From: Pollutimonas thiosulfatoxidans
GTDB lineage: Bacteria; Pseudomonadota; Gammaproteobacteria; Burkholderiales; Burkholderiaceae_B
Assembly (NCBI RefSeq): GCF_004022565.1
Contig: NZ_CP022987.1
Span: 2,542,001-2,606,000 of the forward strand
Length of the DNA stretch: 64,000 nucleotides
Direction of reading: 5' to 3'
The notes under the pieces are model-generated. The model did no database searches. It had not been told where the DNA came from and worked only from the letters and a program-made list of their open reading frames with translations. Below, one piece after another: positions 1 through 8,399 of the stretch (the first letter of the stretch is position 1; each line of letters begins with the position of its first letter). The position numbers and the translations under genes were made by a program.

Positions 1-1
1 G

Positions 2-352
2 CTGCAGGAACGCTTCGAAGCCAAGCTCGAGAAGCATCAGGGCAACCTGATGCGCGCTGCAGTAGAGCTGACCAAAGACTGGCGCACCGACCGGGTGCTG
101 CGTCGGCTCGAAGCCATGCTGATCGTCGCCGACAAGGACCACACTTTGGTATTGACTGGCAATGGCGACGTACTGGAGCCCGAGAACGGGCTGGCGGCCA
201 TCGGTTCGGGTGGCGCCTACGCACAATCGGCCGCACTGGCCCTGTTGCAAAACACCCAGCTGTCTCCCGCCGACATCGCGAAGAAATCGCTGGAGATCGC
301 CGGCGACCTATGCATCTACACGAACCAAAGTCACATCGTCGAAACACTCTAG
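2..352 (+). CDS. hslV: ATP-dependent protease peptidase subunit HslV (3' part only)
   Basis: The window opens inside this gene: the reading frame is open from base 2 and ends at a stop 12 bases before hslU. About 116 residues are visible, beginning LQERFEAKLEKHQ. HslV is the threonine protease that forms the two-ring core degraded-protein chamber capped by HslU in the cytoplasm; the catalytic N-terminal Thr is outside the window. Visible family features are the GNGDVLEP and AIGSGGAYAQSAA segments and the closing IYTNQSHIVE. The tight spacing to hslU matches the usual hslVU heat-shock operon. The identity is firm from both motif content and neighbour. Confidence 0.95.
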   Translation: MQERFEAKLEKHQGNLMRAAVELTKDWRTDRVLRRLEAMLIVADKDHTLVLTGNGDVLEPENGLAAIGSGGAYAQSAALALLQNTQLSPADIAKKSLEIAGDLCIYTNQSHIVETL

Positions 353-364
353 GCACTATCCATT

Positions 365-1696
365 ATGTCAGCCATTAACATGACTCCCGGAGAGATCGTC
401 TCCGAGCTCGACAAGAATATTGTCGGGCAGAACCGCGCCAAGCGCTCTGTGGCGGTCGCCTTGCGCAACCGCTGGCGCCGCCAGCAAGTGGCCGAGCCGC
501 TGCGCACCGAGATCGTACCCAAGAATATCCTGATGATAGGCCCCACCGGTGTGGGCAAGACCGAGATTGCGCGTCGACTGGCCAAGCTGGCCAATGCGCC
601 CTTCATCAAGATTGAGGCAACCAAGTTCACGGAGGTCGGCTACGTTGGCCGCGACGTGGACACCATTATTCGCGACCTGGTCGAGATCTCGGTCAAGCAG
701 ACCCGCGACGTCGAAATGCGCCGTGTCCGTACACAAGCTGAAGACGCAGCCGAAGACCGCATACTTGACGTCCTGGTGTCCCCGGCCCGCAACGCCCAGG
801 GCGAGCCCGAACGCGAAGAAAACAACGCCCGCCAGACCTTCCGCAAGCGCTTGCGCGAGGGCAAGCTGGACGATATGCAGATCGAAATCGAAGTGGCCCA
901 GACCATGCCGCAGATGGAGATCATGGCGCCCCCTGGCATGGAAGAAATGACCGAACAGCTCAAGGGCATGTTCGCCGGCCTGGGACGCGACAAAAAGAAA
1001 CCCCGCAAAATGCCCGTAAAGGAAGCCTTCAAGCTATTGGTCGAGGAAGAAGCCTCGCGCCGGGTTAACGAGGAAGAGCTGCGCAGCACCGCTGTTGCCA
1101 ACGCCGAACAGAACGGCATTGTCTTCCTGGATGAAATCGACAAGATCGCCACACGGCAGGAAGCCACGGGCAGCGACGTATCGCGCCAAGGCGTGCAACG
1201 CGACCTGCTGCCGCTGGTCGAGGGCACCACCGTCAACACCAAATACGGCGTGGTACGCACCGACCACATTTTGTTTATTGCATCGGGCGCTTTCCACCTG
1301 TCGCGACCGTCGGACCTCATACCCGAGCTGCAAGGGCGCTTTCCGATACGCGTAGAACTGGACTCACTGACCGCGGACGATTTCGTACGGATACTGTGCG
1401 ACACCGACGCCTCGCTGACCAAGCAATACCATGCCTTGCTTGGTACGGAGGATGTCACGCTGGACTTCACTGACGAAGGCATACGCCGCCTGGCCGAGCT
1501 GGCCTTCGATGTCAATGAACGCACCGAGAACATAGGCGCGCGCCGCCTGTACACCGTCATGGAAAAGCTGCTGGAAGATCTGTCTTTCGAGGCTACGGCA
1601 AGCAGCAGCCAGACCGTGGTGATCGACGCCCAATACGTCAATGACAAGCTTCAGGAAGTCGCCGGCAGCCAGGACCTTGCGCGCTACGTACTTTAA
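365..1696 (+). CDS. hslU: ATP-dependent protease ATPase subunit HslU
   Basis: This AAA+ unfoldase recognises substrates and threads them into HslV. The Walker A motif GPTGVGKT lies at residues 59-66, Walker B (VFLDEIDKI) near residue 255, and the arginine-rich ENIGARRLYTVMEKLLED helix near residue 400. The protein ends in LARYVL, the short tail that in this family docks between HslV subunits and activates the protease. The 443-residue length is normal. The Asp/Glu-rich middle stretch (about 130-240) is the intermediate domain. It follows hslV by 12 bases and is almost certainly co-transcribed with it. Its 3' end converges on the CusF-like gene. Confidence 0.98.
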   Translation: MSAINMTPGEIVSELDKNIVGQNRAKRSVAVALRNRWRRQQVAEPLRTEIVPKNILMIGPTGVGKTEIARRLAKLANAPFIKIEATKFTEVGYVGRDVDTIIRDLVEISVKQTRDVEMRRVRTQAEDAAEDRILDVLVSPARNAQGEPEREENNARQTFRKRLREGKLDDMQIEIEVAQTMPQMEIMAPPGMEEMTEQLKGMFAGLGRDKKKPRKMPVKEAFKLLVEEEASRRVNEEELRSTAVANAEQNGIVFLDEIDKIATRQEATGSDVSRQGVQRDLLPLVEGTTVNTKYGVVRTDHILFIASGAFHLSRPSDLIPELQGRFPIRVELDSLTADDFVRILCDTDASLTKQYHALLGTEDVTLDFTDEGIRRLAELAFDVNERTENIGARRLYTVMEKLLEDLSFEATASSSQTVVIDAQYVNDKLQEVAGSQDLARYVL

Positions 1697-1712
1697 GGCC
1701 GCGCGCCGCACC

Positions 1713-2015
1713 CTACTTGCTGATGGCTATCACCACATACTGCCCGCCTTCTCGGCGGGCAGTGAACTTGACCTTGTCCCCGGGCTTGATGTCGGCCAGG
1801 AGCGCCGGCTCGGCGTGGTAGACCAGCGTCATGGCCGGTAGCTGCAAGGTCGAGATTTCGCCATGCTTGATGGTTATCTTGCCGGCGGCCGCGTCGACCC
1901 GCCGCACTTCACCGGACGCGCTGCCTTCTTGCGCCACCGCATTGACAGCATAGAACGAGCTGATGGCCATGGCAGCCGCAATAGCCTGGCGCCATCGTTG
2001 ATGTGAATACCCCAT
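1713..2015 (-). CDS. CusF-like periplasmic copper-binding protein
   Basis: A 100-residue exported protein with a signal peptide (about residues 1-28, ending AVNAVAQ) and a small OB-fold CusF domain, recognisable from GEVRRVDAAAGKITI, LPAMTL and IKPGDKVKF. In E. coli CusF the metal is held by His36, Met47, Met49 and Trp44. Aligning by eye, His51 and Met62 are kept here, while the Trp position is Leu59 and the second Met is Leu64. It may therefore bind Cu(I) or Ag(I) weakly or have another role. No Cus efflux genes are adjacent. It is divergent from the adenosyltransferase gene, 67 bases away. Confidence 0.8.
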   Translation of the reverse strand: MGYSHQRWRQAIAAAMAISSFYAVNAVAQEGSASGEVRRVDAAAGKITIKHGEISTLQLPAMTLVYHAEPALLADIKPGDKVKFTARREGGQYVVIAISK

Positions 2016-2082
2016 AAGCTACACTCCTGTTGAATACCCGCCCAGCATAACGCCAAACCCATTACTACGTTCAGGCACCGAC

Positions 2083-2658
2083 ATGGCCACCCGCTTATCC
2101 GTCATCACAACCCGTACCGGCGACCAGGGCACGACTGGCCTGGGCGACGGCAGCCGTGTGCCCAAAGACGCGCCTCGCATCGCGGCACTGGGCGATGTGG
2201 ACGAACTGAACAGCATGTTGGGTTTGCTGCGTACCGAAACGCTACCGGCCCAGATCGACGCGGTGCTGGAGCAGGTGCAAAACGATTTGTTTGATATGGG
2301 CGCCGAGCTTTGCATACCGGGCCACGTGGCGCTGAAGCACGAACATGTGCTGTTTCTTGAGCAAGCCCTGGCCGAGCACAACGCCGAGTTGGGCAAACTG
2401 GAAGAATTTATCTTGCCGGGCGGTACCCGGGCCGCCGCGCTGGCTCATGTAGCCCGCACCATATGCCGCCGGGCCGAACGCGCCGTGGTGGCATTAAATA
2501 ATGACGAGACCCCCGCCCCCGACTCGACCGGAGCCGTCAACGAGCCCGTCAGGCAGTACCTGAACCGCCTGTCTGACTTGTGCTTCGTGCTGGCCCGCGC
2601 GCTTAACCGCGCGGCAGGACAGCCCGATGTGCAGTGGGGCCGGCAGGCGCGGCCGTAA
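2083..2658 (+). CDS. Cob(I)yrinic acid a,c-diamide adenosyltransferase, PduO type
   Basis: This enzyme transfers the adenosyl group of ATP to reduced cobalamin, giving coenzyme B12. The N-terminal ATP-binding motif TRTGDQGTTGLGDG (residues 9-22) and the RICRRAERAVVALN-like C-terminal helix (around residues 130-143, here TICRRAERAVVALN) are diagnostic of the PduO/MMAB trimer family. The 191-residue length is typical. It stands alone between a divergent CusF-like gene and a convergent gene 11 bases downstream; no cobalamin riboswitch is visible in the 67-base upstream gap and no B12-dependent enzyme is in the window. Confidence 0.93.
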   Translation: MATRLSVITTRTGDQGTTGLGDGSRVPKDAPRIAALGDVDELNSMLGLLRTETLPAQIDAVLEQVQNDLFDMGAELCIPGHVALKHEHVLFLEQALAEHNAELGKLEEFILPGGTRAAALAHVARTICRRAERAVVALNNDETPAPDSTGAVNEPVRQYLNRLSDLCFVLARALNRAAGQPDVQWGRQARP

Positions 2659-2669
2659 GGCCTGACGAC

Positions 2670-3200
2670 CTAGGACTTTCTTTCGTCGTCGCTGTGGATC
2701 TGCAGGGCTTCCAGGAATCGCGACACCATGTTGTAAGTGGCAATCGTGGCCGTCAACTCCACCAAGTGGCGCGGCTCGAAGTGTGGCTTGACGCTATTGA
2801 AGATGTCGTCGGCCACCTGCACATCGCGCGTCATGGCGTCGGTGTAGGCCAGCACAGCGCGCTCTTTATCGCTGAACAGGCTGGATGACTCCCACTCGGG
2901 CAAGGCGTCCAGTTGTTCCTGTGTCATGCCTTCCTTCAGCGCAATGGGCGCATGCTGATCGGCCTCGTAAGGCGCACGGTTCAGGATGGCGATCCGCATG
3001 ATCACCATTTCACGCAGGTCGCCGGGCAACGAACTATGGTGACGGATGCCCGTCAGATGACTAAGCCAGCCGCGCGCCACAGGCGGGCTTTGCAACAGCA
3101 TCTGGTACAGATGCAGCACGCTGCCGCGTTCTGCAACGATCTGCTCGACCAGTGGGCTGACCTCGGGATGCGTCAGATCGGCATAAGGTAAACGTGCCAT
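2670..3200 (-). CDS. Carboxymuconolactone decarboxylase family protein
   Basis: A 176-residue all-helical protein of the CMD/AhpD-like fold. Evidence is the central block LREMVIMRIAILNRAPYEADQH (about residues 82-103), where these families carry the active-site region, and the later KERAVLAYTDAMTRD block. The AhpD CxxC pair is absent; a Glu-x-x-x-His arrangement (YEADQH) is present instead, as in non-redox CMD proteins. The substrate cannot be named. The ATG has a well placed AAGGAT ribosome site. It lies 26 bases downstream of the aminotransferase stop on the same strand, so the two may be co-transcribed. Confidence 0.8.
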   Translation of the reverse strand: MARLPYADLTHPEVSPLVEQIVAERGSVLHLYQMLLQSPPVARGWLSHLTGIRHHSSLPGDLREMVIMRIAILNRAPYEADQHAPIALKEGMTQEQLDALPEWESSSLFSDKERAVLAYTDAMTRDVQVADDIFNSVKPHFEPRHLVELTATIATYNMVSRFLEALQIHSDDERKS

Positions 3201-3226
3201 GGATATCCTTCTAAAAGAGGTGGAGC

Positions 3227-4552
3227 CTACGCCGGTAGTATTTGATTAACCGTCGCGGCAAAAGTGTTGACGATTTCGCTGATGTCGTCGGGCGTGCAAA
3301 TGAATGGCGGGGCCAACAGCACGTGGTCGCCATGCACGCCGTCTATGGTGCCGCCCATGGGGTACATCATCAGGCCGTTCTGCATGGCTTGCTTCTTAAG
3401 CTTGGCATGCGTTTTCAGGGACGGGTCCAGCGTGGCTTTGCTGGCCTTGTCTTGCACGAACTCCACGCCCACAAACAGGCCGCGTCCGCGCACATCGCCC
3501 ACATTGGGGTGGTTCGCAAAGACATCGCGCAGCTCGCTGCGTAACTGTTCACCGCGAGCCAACACATTGTCCAGAAGGTGGTCCCGCTCGATGACCTGCT
3601 GCACGGCCAGGGCCGCCGCACTTGCCGTCGCATGACCCATGTAGGTATGACCGTGCTGGAAGAAGCCGCTACCGGCCAGGATGGCGTTGTAGACCTTGCT
3701 GCTGGCGATCATCGCCCCGATGGGCTGATAACCGGCGCCCAGGCCCTTCGCGATAGTCAGGATGTCTGGCGCAATGCCGTCTTCGGCGCAGGCAAACAAA
3801 TGGCCGGTACGCCCCATGCCCGACATGACCTCATCCAGGATCAGCAGCACGCCGTAGCGATCGCATACCTGGCGGATACGCTGCAGATACGTCTTAACCG
3901 GTGCGAGGGCCCCGGCCGTTGCACCCACCACTGTTTCAGCCACAAAGGCTGCCACGTTTTCGGGGCCCAGTTCCTGGATTTTGCTTTCGAGCTCTTGCGC
4001 GAGGCGCTCGGCGTACTGCTCTTCGGTTTCGCCGGCCAATTGATCGCGATACGGATAGCAAGGGGCCACGTGGTGCGCCGGCACCAGCAAAGGAAGAAAC
4101 GGTGCACGCCGCCAGGCGTTGCCGCCTATGGCCAAGGCCCCCAGCGTGTTGCCGTGGTAGCTTTGCCGACGAGCAATGAAGTGCCGCCGCGTGTCCTGCC
4201 CTATTTCAACAAAATACTGGCGGGCCAGTTTCAGCGCTGCTTCGACGGCCTCGGAGCCGCCCGACACGAAGTAGACATGGTCCAGATCGCCCGGCGCACG
4301 CTGTGCGAGGAAGTCGGCCAGGTCTTCGGTGACTTGCGTGGTAAAGAACGACGAATGGGCGTAGGCGACGGCATCCAGTTGCGTCTTGATGGCACGGATG
4401 ACATCCGGGTGGCCATGGCCCAGGCATGACACGGCCGCCCCGCCGGAGGCGTCGATATAGCCCTTGTTGTTTTGATCGTACAGCCGTATGCCCTCGCCCC
4501 TGACGGCGAAGTCCAGCTGTTGCTTGGGGTTGCGGTGAAAGACGTGTGTCAT
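3227..4552 (-). CDS. Class III pyridoxal-phosphate aminotransferase
   Basis: A 441-residue fold-type I omega-amino acid:pyruvate-type transaminase. The cofactor Asp is D240 in LLILDEVMSG and the Schiff-base lysine is K269 in DILTIAKGLGAGYQPIGA. The phosphate-binding GGSEAVEAALK segment is at 98-108. It is not identified to substrate level; the GTLYG/glycine-rich C-terminus and PMGGTIDGVHGDH segment resemble proteins annotated as aspartate aminotransferase family. It is transcribed divergently from the RpiR regulator 49 bases away, which is the likely controller, and precedes the CMD-family gene. Confidence 0.88.
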   Translation of the reverse strand: MTHVFHRNPKQQLDFAVRGEGIRLYDQNNKGYIDASGGAAVSCLGHGHPDVIRAIKTQLDAVAYAHSSFFTTQVTEDLADFLAQRAPGDLDHVYFVSGGSEAVEAALKLARQYFVEIGQDTRRHFIARRQSYHGNTLGALAIGGNAWRRAPFLPLLVPAHHVAPCYPYRDQLAGETEEQYAERLAQELESKIQELGPENVAAFVAETVVGATAGALAPVKTYLQRIRQVCDRYGVLLILDEVMSGMGRTGHLFACAEDGIAPDILTIAKGLGAGYQPIGAMIASSKVYNAILAGSGFFQHGHTYMGHATASAAALAVQQVIERDHLLDNVLARGEQLRSELRDVFANHPNVGDVRGRGLFVGVEFVQDKASKATLDPSLKTHAKLKKQAMQNGLMMYPMGGTIDGVHGDHVLLAPPFICTPDDISEIVNTFAATVNQILPA

Positions 4553-4601
4553 GGCGATAGGCCCGCTTGAGATTCAACAAATGTTTCTTGTATGATAGCT
4601 G

Positions 4602-5495
4602 ATGAAACGAATAAATCAAGAGGCCGTTATGCCCCCGAACACGCTCGACGACCTGATAGACCGCATACAACACGACTTCGCGCAGCTGTCGCCCCAGTTC
4701 CAGATTGCCGCGCGATATTTGTTGGATTTCCCTGCGGAAGTGCCTGTGACCTCCATGCGCAGCATCTCGCGGCAGGCCGGCGTACAGCCAGCCACGCTGG
4801 TTCGACTGGCCAAGTCGCTGGGGTATCAGGGCTGGGACGAGCTTAGACAGATCTTTGTGCGCTCTTTACAACAGTCGCCGCGGCGCTATACCGAGCAGGC
4901 GCGCGAACTGGTCCGCAACAAGCGCCAAGCTGACGTCCTGGGCCGTGCCATTGCCATGCATGCCGACAACGTCCGCTTGCTGGAGCGGCTTAACGCCACC
5001 CGCCTGCCCGGCGCCGTACAACTGTTGGCCAAGGCTGGGCATGTCTACGTAGCAGGCTTTCGGGCTTCCTTCGCCCCCGCCTACACCCTGCACTATCTGT
5101 ACCGGCTGTTTCGCTCCAGCGTATCGCTGTTGCGTGGCGACGCCGGGGGCCTGGAGCTGGAATTGCGCGCCATCGGCAAGCGTGACGTCGTGGTGGTCAC
5201 CAGCTTTGCCCCGTATTCGCAGGAAGCCCTGCGCGTTTCCCAGGCTGCCCACGACGCCGGTGCCAAGGTATTGGCGATCTGCGATAGTATTGTGGCTCCG
5301 ATCGCGCTTAAAGCCGATGCGGTGCTGGTGTTTGCCACCGGCACGCCTTCTTTCTTTCCCTCCAGCGCCGCCGCCGTCGCGCTGGTCGAGATACTGGTGG
5401 AACAACTGCTGGCCAAGGCCGGCAAACAAGCCATCGCCGGCCTGGAACGCGCTGAAACCCAATTGCATCAAACCGGTGCTTATGTGAACACCTGA
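4602..5495 (+). CDS. MurR/RpiR family transcriptional regulator
   Basis: A 297-residue regulator with an N-terminal HTH_6 domain (about residues 8-85; RSISRQAGVQPATLVRLAKS is the helix-turn-helix) and a C-terminal SIS domain (about 125-265) that normally senses a phosphosugar or other small ligand. It is divergent from the class III aminotransferase and 14 bases upstream of the C45 hydrolase, so it probably controls one or both. The 49-base divergent gap contains only a short AACA-N2-TGTT repeat at 4576-4585 as operator candidate, too weak to annotate separately. Effector unknown. Confidence 0.9.
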   Translation: MKRINQEAVMPPNTLDDLIDRIQHDFAQLSPQFQIAARYLLDFPAEVPVTSMRSISRQAGVQPATLVRLAKSLGYQGWDELRQIFVRSLQQSPRRYTEQARELVRNKRQADVLGRAIAMHADNVRLLERLNATRLPGAVQLLAKAGHVYVAGFRASFAPAYTLHYLYRLFRSSVSLLRGDAGGLELELRAIGKRDVVVVTSFAPYSQEALRVSQAAHDAGAKVLAICDSIVAPIALKADAVLVFATGTPSFFPSSAAAVALVEILVEQLLAKAGKQAIAGLERAETQLHQTGAYVNT

Positions 5496-5509
5496 GGTTA
5501 CGAGTACGC

Positions 5510-6526
5510 ATGCTGTCATTGATAGAGTTGTCGGGCTCACCCCGGCAAATGGGCCTGGCCATGGGCCGGTTTGGCGCCGAAGCAGCGCACAGGCATCTGA
5601 CTGCCTCGCCGGCCTGGCGCAGCGTCACTGCCTTTCGCAATACCGATACCGCCAAACAAATGCTGTCCGCGGTAAAAGAAAGCTTTCCCGCCATCCACGA
5701 GGAACTACAAGGCCTGGCTGTGGGCCTGGACCTGCCCTTTGAAGATGTCTTCTTGTGGAATTGCCGAGGCGACTTGTGGTCCATGTCGCCCGACGGGTGC
5801 ACGACCGTGCAACTGCCCTCAACCCAGAGCCTGCGCATCACCCACAACGAGGATGGCGATCCCGGTTTCGCAGGCTACTGTGGCTTGGGGCTGTTCCGGC
5901 CCGACCGCGGCCCGCGATTCGCATCCTTTTTATACCCCGCCTCGATACCCGGCCACACGTTCGCGGTGACGGCGCAGGGCTTGGCGATCACTGTCAATAA
6001 TTTACGTTCACGGCAGATATCCGGCGGCGTACCCCGGATGGTGCTGACGCGTGCCTTGCTGGATCAAGCCGATCTGGACGCAGCGCTCGCAGTGCTTAAC
6101 GATGCGCCCCGTGCCGGCGGCTTCCACCTGACCGTGGCACAGCGCGGACGCGACGATCTGCTTAGCGTGGAATTCAGTGCCCACGGCGTATCGGTGCTGC
6201 CCATACAGCAGCCCAGCCTGCATGCCAACCATTGCATCCATCCGGCCATGCGTGATCTGCCTCAGGTCATTACCGACTCGTCCCGGCACCGCCAGGAACG
6301 AGGCGATGCCATGCTTAATGGCAGCGATACGGATCCGCTCGCCATCCTGGCGGATCAGCAAAACAAGGCGTTTCCGATTTTTCGCAGCGAGCCTGACGAC
6401 AGCGACAATGAAAACACCTTGGCCACAGCGGACATCCACATCCATGCCACCGAGGTGCGCTGGCAGGTACTGGAGCGCCCGGGGCAATCCGAGCGCTATA
6501 GCCTGATCGGGGCCGAACTGGCCTAA
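5510..6526 (+). CDS. C45 family autoproteolytic acyltransferase/hydrolase
   Basis: A 338-residue Ntn-hydrolase related to fungal acyl-CoA:6-aminopenicillanic acid acyltransferase. The family self-cleaves before a Cys that becomes the N-terminal nucleophile; here the motif is DGCTT with Cys97, matching the known Gly-Cys processing site. Other family blocks are ITHNEDGDPGF and AITVNNLRS. It has no signal peptide, so it probably acts on amide or N-acyl substrates in the cytoplasm. It sits 14 bases after the RpiR gene and overlaps by four bases, tail to tail, the N-formylglutamate amidohydrolase that ends the peptide-transport operon. Confidence 0.85.
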   Translation: MLSLIELSGSPRQMGLAMGRFGAEAAHRHLTASPAWRSVTAFRNTDTAKQMLSAVKESFPAIHEELQGLAVGLDLPFEDVFLWNCRGDLWSMSPDGCTTVQLPSTQSLRITHNEDGDPGFAGYCGLGLFRPDRGPRFASFLYPASIPGHTFAVTAQGLAITVNNLRSRQISGGVPRMVLTRALLDQADLDAALAVLNDAPRAGGFHLTVAQRGRDDLLSVEFSAHGVSVLPIQQPSLHANHCIHPAMRDLPQVITDSSRHRQERGDAMLNGSDTDPLAILADQQNKAFPIFRSEPDDSDNENTLATADIHIHATEVRWQVLERPGQSERYSLIGAELA

Positions 6527-7383
6527 AGCAAAGACCGCACGAAGTCAGCCACCACCACACTTAGCTCGGCCAGGTCGCGTTGCAGGTTGCCGAAGTTCTC
6601 GGACTTCTCGTAGGTTTCCTCGTCCATGTACAGGCGTCGATTGACCTCGATCTGCAGGCTGTGGCGATTCTCGTCCGGCCTGCCCATGTGAGCGATCAGT
6701 GCGACACCCTTGAAGGGGTCGTTGCGCGTTACGGTGTAGCCCCGCGCCACCAGAAAGTCCTCGATGATGCCGACCAGGGTCGGATCGCAAGTCGTGCCGT
6801 CCCGATCACCGAGCACGAAATCAGCCAGGGGCTTGTCGGTCGGGATCTCCAGCATTTCGTATGAGTCGGAAGGCATGGAGTGCAAGTTCAGATGCCACAC
6901 CACACCGAAACGCTCATGCGCAGCCTCGACATGTAGCCGCAGTGCATCGTGATAGGGCTGGTAATAGCTGCCGATGCGGTTCTCAACCTCGGCCACCCAC
7001 AGCTTGCGGTCGTAAATGGGCTGCCTGCGCGCCAAATGCCATATCAGGCCATGCCCCAGACGCGACTTCTCGGTTGGGTGCAGCGTCGTCGTCCAGGGCT
7101 CGGCCAGGATGTTGGGGTCGATGTCGTCCACATCCCGGTTCGGATCAATGTAGGTGCGCGGAAAATTGGCCGCCAATAAGGTGGCTCCCAGCGAGGGCAG
7201 CGCTTCCCACAAGCTTTCCACATAAGTGTCTTCCCCGGAACGAAGCAGCGACGTGGGCAGGCACGATTGGAAATCGGCAGGATAAATCGTACCGCTATGC
7301 GGAGAATCGCAAATCAGGGGTATGGCGCTGGCGGTCGGCAAGGTAAGGACATACGGATCGAACTCGTCGTCGGCGAACTTCAT
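6523..7383 (-). CDS. N-formylglutamate amidohydrolase family protein
   Basis: A 286-residue member of the FGase family, zinc amidohydrolases that release the acyl group from N-formylglutamate and related N-acyl amino acids. Support: PLICDSPHSGTIYP near the N-terminus, LHLNLHSMPSD near residue 165 and the closing LQIEVNRRLYMDEETYEKS. It overlaps the upstream ABC ATPase by four bases (ATGA), so it is the last gene of the peptide-importer operon. This context favours N-acylated or formylated peptides or amino acids rather than the histidine pathway, for which no hut genes are present. Confidence 0.85.
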   Translation of the reverse strand: MKFADDEFDPYVLTLPTASAIPLICDSPHSGTIYPADFQSCLPTSLLRSGEDTYVESLWEALPSLGATLLAANFPRTYIDPNRDVDDIDPNILAEPWTTTLHPTEKSRLGHGLIWHLARRQPIYDRKLWVAEVENRIGSYYQPYHDALRLHVEAAHERFGVVWHLNLHSMPSDSYEMLEIPTDKPLADFVLGDRDGTTCDPTLVGIIEDFLVARGYTVTRNDPFKGVALIAHMGRPDENRHSLQIEVNRRLYMDEETYEKSENFGNLQRDLAELSVVVADFVRSLL

Positions 7384-8399
7384 GGTGTCTCCTCTAGCAG
7401 ATGGCAGGCGCTACGGTGGCGCGTATCATTGTTTATGGCTTGCAGCAAAGGCCGTTCCACCTCGCAGCGCTTCATGGCGTATGGGCAACGCGGATGAAAC
7501 GCGCAACCGGTGGGTGGGTCCAGCGGCGAAGGAAGTTCGCCGCGTATGGGATCGAAGTGGCGTCTATCGGTGCGCAGTTGTGGCAACTCTTTTATTAGCG
7601 CCCGGGTATACGGGTGCTGGGCGCGACTGAATATCGCATCCGTGCCGGCGATCTCGACTATGCGGCCCAAATACATGATGGCGACTCGATCCGAAATATG
7701 GCTGACCACGCCCAGGTTGTGGCTGATGAACAAATAGGTCAGATCGTACTCGCGCTGCAGCTGCATGAACAGGTTCAATACCTGCGCCTGTATGGACACA
7801 TCCAGGGCCGCCACCGCTTCGTCACATACGATGACGGCGGGCTTTACGGCCAGCGCGCGGGCGATCCCGATGCGCTGCCGCTGGCCGCCCGAAAACTGAT
7901 GCGGATAACGATAGCGATAGGCTGGGTCCAGACCCACCTTGCGCATCAGCTCGGCCACATAGGCTTCCTTGCCCGCACGCGTGGTCAGCCCATGCACCAC
8001 CGCGCCTTCACCGATGATGTCGACGATACGCATGCGCGGGTTCAAAGAGGAATAGGGATCCTGGAAGATCATCTGCACTGCCAGCTCGTACTCGCGGCGC
8101 CGCGCTGCTGACAGGCCTGTGACGGCCTGCCCTTGATACAACACCGACCCGCCACTGGGCGGCAAAATACCGCTAAGCATGCGGCCCAGGGTGGTCTTGC
8201 CGCAACCCGACTCGCCCACGATACCGACTACCTCACCGGGCATGATGTCCAGGTCGACCCCGGCCACGGCTTGAACGACGCGCGGCTTATGTTGCCTGGA
8301 AAGCAAACCGGTCACCCGGTCCAGCAGCCCGACGGGCTGACGATAATGGCGCTGCACATCTCGCAGCGCCAGAATGGGCAGGCTGGCTTGCGTCGTCAT
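7380..8399 (-). CDS. Peptide-type ABC importer, ATP-binding protein (DppF/OppF class)
   Basis: A 339-residue cytoplasmic ATPase that powers import. Walker A is GESGCGKT (62-69), the ABC signature is FSGGQRQRIGIARAL, and Walker B is VIVCDEAVAALDV. The C-terminal oligopeptide-transporter extension with clustered Cys residues (TGCAFHPRCPYAMKRC) is typical of DppF/OppF and binds an iron-sulfur centre in some members. The start overlaps the stop of the partner ATPase by four bases, and its own stop overlaps the amidohydrolase gene. Confidence 0.93.
   Translation of the reverse strand: MTTQASLPILALRDVQRHYRQPVGLLDRVTGLLSRQHKPRVVQAVAGVDLDIMPGEVVGIVGESGCGKTTLGRMLSGILPPSGGSVLYQGQAVTGLSAARRREYELAVQMIFQDPYSSLNPRMRIVDIIGEGAVVHGLTTRAGKEAYVAELMRKVGLDPAYRYRYPHQFSGGQRQRIGIARALAVKPAVIVCDEAVAALDVSIQAQVLNLFMQLQREYDLTYLFISHNLGVVSHISDRVAIMYLGRIVEIAGTDAIFSRAQHPYTRALIKELPQLRTDRRHFDPIRGELPSPLDPPTGCAFHPRCPYAMKRCEVERPLLQAINNDTRHRSACHLLEETP

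Noticed and set aside
640..1647. 335-residue open frame on the minus strand within hslU
   Set aside because: Ser/Arg-rich antisense frame of a well identified gene; no start context or motif.
1742..1760. GCCCGCC/GGCGGGC hairpin as a terminator for hslU
   Set aside because: It lies inside the CusF-like coding sequence, has no T-tract, and encodes conserved-looking residues; it is probably codon-driven.
3578..4429. 283-residue open frame on the plus strand opposite the aminotransferase
   Set aside because: Antisense shadow; the minus-strand protein has the PLP lysine and cofactor Asp in order.
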